From assembly GCA_013289875.1 (NCBI GenBank), contig JABCZC010000006.1:1-64000 (forward strand): a DNA stretch of 64,000 bases. Direction: 5' to 3'. Position numbers and translations under genes: made by a program. The notes under the pieces are model-generated. The model saw only the letters and a program-made list of their open reading frames with translations. It was not told where the DNA came from and did not search any database. The DNA is from Acidobacteriota bacterium. Its GTDB lineage: Bacteria; Acidobacteriota; Terriglobia; Terriglobales; Acidobacteriaceae. Below are positions 58,752 to 64,000 of this stretch, piece by piece (position 1 is the stretch's first letter; the number at the start of each line of letters is the position of its first letter).

Positions 58752-60620
58752 ATGAGCCTGAAAGACTGGTTACTCTCCGATCTTTCCCTTCCCAGTGGCG
58801 TTCACAGCGCCGCGGAGCCTGAGCACGCGTGGTGGCGTGTTATGTGCCTCACCGGCGTAGATTATTTTTCGACCCTCGGCTATCAGCCGGGCATCGCCTT
58901 CCTGGCGGCGGGAATTCTTTCTCCGGTAGCAACGCTGGTTCTCGTCTTGGTGACGCTCTTCGGAGCGCTCCCGGTATATCGCCGGGTTGCGGAAGCCAGC
59001 CCCAACGGAATGGGCAGCATTGCCATGCTCGAGAAGCTTTTTCCCCGCTGGAAGGGAAAAAGCTTTGTGCTCATTCTGCTCGGCTTTGCCACGACGGATT
59101 TCATCATTACGATGACGCTTTCCGCGGCTGATGCTGCCACGCACTTCGTTCATAATCCCGTGACACCGCCATGGATGCGAAGCCAGATGGGGGTCACGCT
59201 GATCCTCCTGTCCCTGCTGGGAGCGGTATTCCTGAAAGGTTTCAGGGAGGCAATCGGCATTGCGGTCGTTCTGGTCGGCATTTATCTCCTGCTGAACGCG
59301 ATCGTCACCGCCGACGCGATCTGGCATCTGCTCGAACACCCGCAACTCTTCTCCCGTTGGGGAGAGGCTCTTTTCCGCGCGCGTCGCAGCCCCCTGGCCA
59401 TCGTCGGCATTTCATTGATTCTGTTTCCCAAGCTGGCACTCGGCCTCTCCGGCTTTGAGACCGGGGTCGCCGTTATGCCCCTGGTGAAGGGGGCCGAACT
59501 TAAGGATCGCATTCGCAATACACGCAAGTTACTGGCGACCTCGGCTGTCATCATGAGTATTTTCCTCATGGCCACCAGCCTTGTGTCCACGCTGCTCATT
59601 CCGGCAAGGCTGTTTGAGGAGGGTGGACCCGCCAATGGCCGCGCCATGGCCTATCTGGCTCACCAATATTTAGGAAGAGGTTTCGGCTCTCTCTACGACG
59701 TCAGCACGATTCTGATCCTGGCTTTTGCCGGCGCCTCCGCCATGGCAGGCCTGCTCAATCTCATTCCCAGATATTTGCCCCGCTTCGGCATGGCTCCGGA
59801 ATGGGCGCTTGCCTCCCGTCCCCTTGTGCTCGTATTCACTGCCGTTGCCTTCACCGTAACTCTGCTTTTTAACGCGAACGTTGATGCGCAGGGCGGGGCC
59901 TACGCCACCGGAGTGCTGGTTCTCATCACTTCCGCATCCTTCGCCGTAACGATCTCTGTTTGGAAGGAGTGGCTTCGCTGGCCCTACTCCTTTATTTCAC
60001 TTCTGTTTGTTTATACGACCGCACTGAACATGGGCGAGCGTCCCGAAGGCATCAAGATCGCATCCTTCTTTATTGTCTCCATCGTCCTGGTTTCTCTGGT
60101 CTCCAGGGCAATGCGATCAACGGAACTACGCATCACGGGAATTCGATTCGACGAAGAGGTGACGGCGATGATTTGTGAAGACCCGGACCAGTTGATACGG
60201 GTGGTCGCGAACAAGCCGCAAAACGGGTCCGAGACCGACTGGGACCAGGCCGATGCGCAGATTCGCTATCTGCATAATCTTGATTCGAACGAATGCCTGT
60301 TTTTCTTCGAGGTGGAACGCAGCGATTCTTCGGAGTTCGAGAATACGCTGACCGTGTATGGACGAAGGGTGGGCAGGCACCGCATTCTTTTTGCCTGCAG
60401 CCCGGTGGTGGCAAACTCTGTAGCGGCCCTGCTCATCGAATTGGAGCGGCGAACGGGAAAGGTTCCCCACGCATACTTCAGCTGGACGGAAGGCAATCCG
60501 GTGGCAAACCTCTTTCGCTACATCTTTTTCGGCGAGGGAGATACGGCGCCGATCACCCATGAAGTGCTGCGCCGCGCCATTGCAGACCCGAAGCGGCGCC
60601 CTGTTGTTCACGTCAGTTAG
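58752..60620 (+). CDS. APC-family amino acid permease with C-terminal cytosolic extension
   Basis: ~12 TM helices then ~150 aa hydrophilic C-terminus. Confidence 0.8.
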   Translation: MSLKDWLLSDLSLPSGVHSAAEPEHAWWRVMCLTGVDYFSTLGYQPGIAFLAAGILSPVATLVLVLVTLFGALPVYRRVAEASPNGMGSIAMLEKLFPRWKGKSFVLILLGFATTDFIITMTLSAADAATHFVHNPVTPPWMRSQMGVTLILLSLLGAVFLKGFREAIGIAVVLVGIYLLLNAIVTADAIWHLLEHPQLFSRWGEALFRARRSPLAIVGISLILFPKLALGLSGFETGVAVMPLVKGAELKDRIRNTRKLLATSAVIMSIFLMATSLVSTLLIPARLFEEGGPANGRAMAYLAHQYLGRGFGSLYDVSTILILAFAGASAMAGLLNLIPRYLPRFGMAPEWALASRPLVLVFTAVAFTVTLLFNANVDAQGGAYATGVLVLITSASFAVTISVWKEWLRWPYSFISLLFVYTTALNMGERPEGIKIASFFIVSIVLVSLVSRAMRSTELRITGIRFDEEVTAMICEDPDQLIRVVANKPQNGSETDWDQADAQIRYLHNLDSNECLFFFEVERSDSSEFENTLTVYGRRVGRHRILFACSPVVANSVAALLIELERRTGKVPHAYFSWTEGNPVANLFRYIFFGEGDTAPITHEVLRRAIADPKRRPVVHVS

Positions 60621-60665
60621 CGCCGTGTGACTCCAGGATGTTGTGTTAAGAGAAAGGATCAATCA

Positions 60666-61736
60666 ATGAAGATCCGACTGGTGCTCGTTCTAGGAAGTTT
60701 GGTTGCATCGACAGTGCTGAGCGCGCAAAGCACAACCGCGGGAGCACTGCTTGCGCTCTCGAAGAAAGATCACACCCTCGCTATCGTTAATCCCGCGACG
60801 TTGCAGGTGATTGCCAGAGTGCCGATCGGGAACGATCCGCATGAGGTCATTGCCTCTTCCGACGGCAAGACGGCCTACGTTTCGAATTATGGATTTGGCG
60901 CGTACAACACGCTGGCCGTGGTCGATCTGGTTGGGCAAAAGGCATTACCGGCAATTGATCTCGGGGCGCTGCGCGGTCCGCACGGCCTGGATTTCGTGGG
61001 CGGCAAGGTGTGGTTCACCGCGGAAGCCGCGAAGGCGATCGGCAGGTATGATCCAGCGACACAGAAAGTCGATTGGATCCTGGGCACGGGTCAAAACAGG
61101 ACACACATGATCTTCGTTTCCCAAGACATGAAATGGATCGTCACCACCAATGTCAGCTCCGGGACCGTCAGCATCATCGAGGAGACGGCAGGGAGACCGG
61201 GCCCTCCGCCGGGTGGTCCACCTCCGGGATCAGGCGGTCCGCCTCCAGGTCCGCCTCCAGGTCCGCCTCCTGGACCTCCGGGGGGCGATTGGAACGAGAC
61301 GGTCGTTCCGGTTGGCAATGGCTCGGAGGGCTTCGACATAACACCGGATAGCAGCCAAATCTGGGTCGCCAACGCTCAGGATGGGACCGTCTCGATTATC
61401 GATGCTGCGAAAAAGCAGGTCATTCAAACCCTCGACGTGAACGCGAAGGGTGCGAACCGCCTGAAGTTCACATTGGACGGCAAAATGGCGTTGATCTCCT
61501 CTCTTCGCGGCCCGGATTTGCTCATCCTCGACAGGGCTACACGCACGGTGATCAAACGCGTGCCGGTTGGTCACGGTGCGGCCGGTATCCTTATGGAGCC
61601 CGGTGGCGCGCGTGCCTTCGTGGCCTGCTCGCCGGATAACTACATAACCGTGATCGATCTGAAGTCTCTGTCGGCTGCGGGTCGTATCGATGTCGGCGGA
61701 AACCCGGACGGGCTTGCCTGGGCAAGTCGCCAATAG
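60666..61736 (+). CDS. YncE-type beta-propeller protein with Pro/Gly-rich insert
   Basis: Signal peptide; repeated propeller motifs (VWFTAEAAKAIGRYD, IWVANAQDGTVSIIDAAKKQVIQTLDV); internal GPPPG repeats. Confidence 0.82.
   Translation: MKIRLVLVLGSLVASTVLSAQSTTAGALLALSKKDHTLAIVNPATLQVIARVPIGNDPHEVIASSDGKTAYVSNYGFGAYNTLAVVDLVGQKALPAIDLGALRGPHGLDFVGGKVWFTAEAAKAIGRYDPATQKVDWILGTGQNRTHMIFVSQDMKWIVTTNVSSGTVSIIEETAGRPGPPPGGPPPGSGGPPPGPPPGPPPGPPGGDWNETVVPVGNGSEGFDITPDSSQIWVANAQDGTVSIIDAAKKQVIQTLDVNAKGANRLKFTLDGKMALISSLRGPDLLILDRATRTVIKRVPVGHGAAGILMEPGGARAFVACSPDNYITVIDLKSLSAAGRIDVGGNPDGLAWASRQ
61197..61286 (+). repeat. low-complexity GPPPG-coding repeat inside the propeller gene
   Basis: Tandem GGTCCGCCTCCA-type units encoding GPPPGGPPPGSGGPPPGPPPGPPPGPPGG. 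Confidence 0.8.
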
Positions 61737-63185
61737 TCACAACAGGCCGCGAGCCTTGACTTCGAGATATTGGTTAATGGCGTCAGCCTTCACCGTGCCC
61801 GGGGTGGTTTCTACTACGAGTACGCCCTGGGCGCGCAGGCGCGCGAGGATTTCGCGGCGGCGCTCCAGAATTTCGGTGGCGGCGGTCGAGACGAACATCT
61901 GTTCGACATTTGCCGGGTCGCGGTTGGCAATCTGCTGCAGTTCCGGATGCCCCAACACCACCAGCAGAACCATATGCCGGCGGGCGAGATCGGCTGCGGC
62001 GTCGACGACCTCGGGGCGGCGTGCGCTGTCGGCGAGTTCAGTGATCCACAGGATCAGTCCGCGGCGTCGCTGCAGGTGTTTCAGTCGCGCGGCAGCGGAG
62101 AGGTGGCTGGCTTCAGAGCCCTCCGCTCTTACCTGCGAGAGCGAATCGACGAATTGCCGCAGGTGGCCCGCGCCGGAAGCAGGTAGAAGCTGCTGCTGGA
62201 TTCTGCGCCCATAGACGAGCAGCGCAGCCTTGTCTCCCGCCTGCATCACGGCCTGGGCGAGCGCGATCGCTGCGCCGGAGGCCTGGTCGAGCTGAGTGAC
62301 AGTAAGGAGAAAGTTGTCGTCCGACGGCCGGTCGCGAAACGACTCCTTTAGCTGGGTTGCCGCTGCTTTACGCCGAATCTCAAAGGCGGTGCGCGATAGC
62401 CGCCCGGCGTCGAGAACGATCCATACCTGCTGGCTGCGCTCGGTGGTGAATTCGCGGGTGATCAACTTGCCCCGCCGCGCCGTGGCCGGCCACGCGATGT
62501 TGCGCAGTTCGTCGCCGCGTTGATACTCCCGCAGGCTTTCGAATTCGCGTCCCAACCCCCGCAGACGCAAACGTCGTTTCTGCAGGGCGATCTGGCGAAT
62601 TCGTAACAGATACATTGCCGTATCTTCGGGCGAGCGCTCCATGGGTGGATAGAGGCGAATATTCTGTTCGAGATCGGCGGCAGCCCAGCGCTCGGCGAGC
62701 CCGAGCGCTCCGCGATAGCGAAGGTGGACCTTCCCCAGCGTGACGTCTCCACGGGTATTCGGTGCGCATTCAATCGTGAGCTGCGCAGCATCGCGCGGAT
62801 AAGCGAGCACGCGCTGCGTGGCCGGCATCGGATCGAGCGCGGGATGGAGCGCATCCGTTACCCGGATTTCGAGAATCTGGTTCGAACCCTGCGTGACTTC
62901 GATGGTGACCGCCGTGGGCTCTCCCAGGACCGGCGAATTATCGAAGCGGCGTTCGACGCTGATCTTGCCGGGCGCGGGGAGAAGCGCGGCATCGAGAATG
63001 GTCAGCAGCATAACCAATATGTCCCAGGCGAGCATGGCCCAGATCCAGCGCGGGTGAAAAAAGCCGGGAGTGGAGAGAAGACATCCGGCCGCCAGCAGCA
63101 GCAGGGCACGCGGGGTGAGCGCGTAACCCAGACGGTGCGCGCGAGCGGCAGCTCGAAGGGGCGGCGGGACGAGGGTCTGAATCAC
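61737..63185 (-). CDS. DUF58 domain-containing protein
   Basis: GREFESLREYQRGDELRNIAWPATARRGKLITREFTTERSQQVWIVLDAGR. Confidence 0.88.
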   Translation of the reverse strand: MIQTLVPPPLRAAARAHRLGYALTPRALLLLAAGCLLSTPGFFHPRWIWAMLAWDILVMLLTILDAALLPAPGKISVERRFDNSPVLGEPTAVTIEVTQGSNQILEIRVTDALHPALDPMPATQRVLAYPRDAAQLTIECAPNTRGDVTLGKVHLRYRGALGLAERWAAADLEQNIRLYPPMERSPEDTAMYLLRIRQIALQKRRLRLRGLGREFESLREYQRGDELRNIAWPATARRGKLITREFTTERSQQVWIVLDAGRLSRTAFEIRRKAAATQLKESFRDRPSDDNFLLTVTQLDQASGAAIALAQAVMQAGDKAALLVYGRRIQQQLLPASGAGHLRQFVDSLSQVRAEGSEASHLSAAARLKHLQRRRGLILWITELADSARRPEVVDAAADLARRHMVLLVVLGHPELQQIANRDPANVEQMFVSTAATEILERRREILARLRAQGVLVVETTPGTVKADAINQYLEVKARGLL

Positions 63186-63206
63186 GAAAAGCTCACGATC
63201 ATCGCA

Positions 63207-64000
63207 CTATTTCGGAAGCGGCACGGCGGCCAGAATATCTCTGAGGACGCGGTCGGGATCGAAACCTTCGAGCTCGACTTCCGGCTTAAGGATGAGGCGG
63301 TGACGCAGGCAGGGAAGCGTGGCCTCTTTTACATCGTCGGGGATGAGGTAGTTGCGCCCGTCCTTGGTGGCATAACCCTTGGCCACAATGAGCAACCCGG
63401 CGGCGGCGCGAGGGCTGGCGCCGAGTGAGATGGCTGGCCACTCCCGCGTGCGGCGAACAACGGCGAGAAGGTAGTCGAACATGGCGGGCTCTACACGCAC
63501 GCGGCGCACCTCCTGCCGCGCCGCGGCAAGCTCGGCGAAGGTCACGCTTTCGAGCGGAGACTGTTCCAGGTGCGTGCCCTCAAGCGAAGCGTGGTGGCGT
63601 TCAAGCACGGTGCGCTCCTGGTCGGCAGTCGGGTAGCCGACCTGGATCTTGAGCAGAAAGCGGTCGAGCTGGGCTTCCGGAAGTGGATAAGTACCCTCGA
63701 ACTCCAGAGGATTTTGCGTGGCGAAGACGGTGAAGTATTCGTCGAGCACATGGGTTTCACCGTCCAGGGTCACCTGGCGCTCCTCCATGCTCTCCAGAAG
63801 TGCCGCCTGGGTGCGCGGCGGCATGCGGTTGATTTCGTCGGCGAGCAGAAACTGGGTGAAGACCGGTCCCTTGTGGAAGCTGAAATCGTTGGTCTTGAGC
63901 GAAAAGACGCTGGTGCCGAGGATGTCGGCGGGCATCATGTCGGGCGTACCCTGCACGCGCCGGAAGTCGAGCGACAGGAAGCGCGCGAGAGTCTTGACGG
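63207..64000 (-). CDS. MoxR-type AAA ATPase (partial, 5' end beyond window)
   Basis: [35 protein letters not shown]…[25 protein letters not shown]; frame stays open to the window edge ([23 protein letters not shown]). Confidence 0.9.
   Translation of the reverse strand, partial: VKTLARFLSLDFRRVQGTPDMMPADILGTSVFSLKTNDFSFHKGPVFTQFLLADEINRMPPRTQAALLESMEERQVTLDGETHVLDEYFTVFATQNPLEFEGTYPLPEAQLDRFLLKIQVGYPTADQERTVLERHHASLEGTHLEQSPLESVTFAELAAARQEVRRVRVEPAMFDYLLAVVRRTREWPAISLGASPRAAAGLLIVAKGYATKDGRNYLIPDDVKEATLPCLRHRLILKPEVELEGFDPDRVLRDILAAVPLPK

Noticed and set aside
1-64000. CRISPR arrays, IS elements, prophage or toxin-antitoxin modules
   Set aside because: No regularly spaced repeats, transposase, integrase, phage structural or TA-like genes seen on either strand

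Overview
The window looks like a chromosomal segment of an Acidobacteria-type genome (GC-rich, Oar-like giant TonB-dependent receptors, ASPIC/UnbV and VWFA proteins). I saw no CRISPR array, rRNA, convincing tRNA, phage or IS element. Main blocks: (1) 0-13 kb, an amine/GABA/amino-acid catabolic locus (APC permease, three aldehyde dehydrogenases, class III aminotransferase) with an unusual MerR+XRE+cupin regulator and a large Oar-like outer-membrane protein. (2) 13-18 kb, a DAACS symporter, dxs with a structured leader/terminator, a frameshifted SRPBCC gene and a DUF2127 protein. (3) 18.8-26.4 kb, the front half of a dcw cluster (mraZ-rsmH-ftsL-ftsI-murE-murF) with a clear MraZ-type operator array and a structured intergenic element. 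(4) 26.4-31.3 kb, an amidase translationally coupled to a giant TPR/FG-GAP/UnbV protein. (5) 31.4-36.8 kb, neuC, then a hexuronate operon (uxaC, ExuT-like MFS, LarA-like protein) ending in what appears to be a decayed tagaturonate-epimerase gene. (6) 37-41 kb, a second Oar-like receptor preceded by an imperfect direct repeat. (7) 41-64 kb, GH57, YtxH, mnmA, cysteine desulfurase, DinB, phosphoesterase, VWFA, PPIase, malQ, two MacB-like permeases, an APC permease, a beta-propeller with a Pro/Gly insert, DUF58 and MoxR. Most promising for follow-up: the MerR-XRE-cupin fusion, the LarA homologue in a uronate operon next to a broken uxaE-like gene, the dxs leader, the rsmH-ftsL structured element and the SRPBCC frameshift. 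All family calls come from reading the translations; no database search was run.
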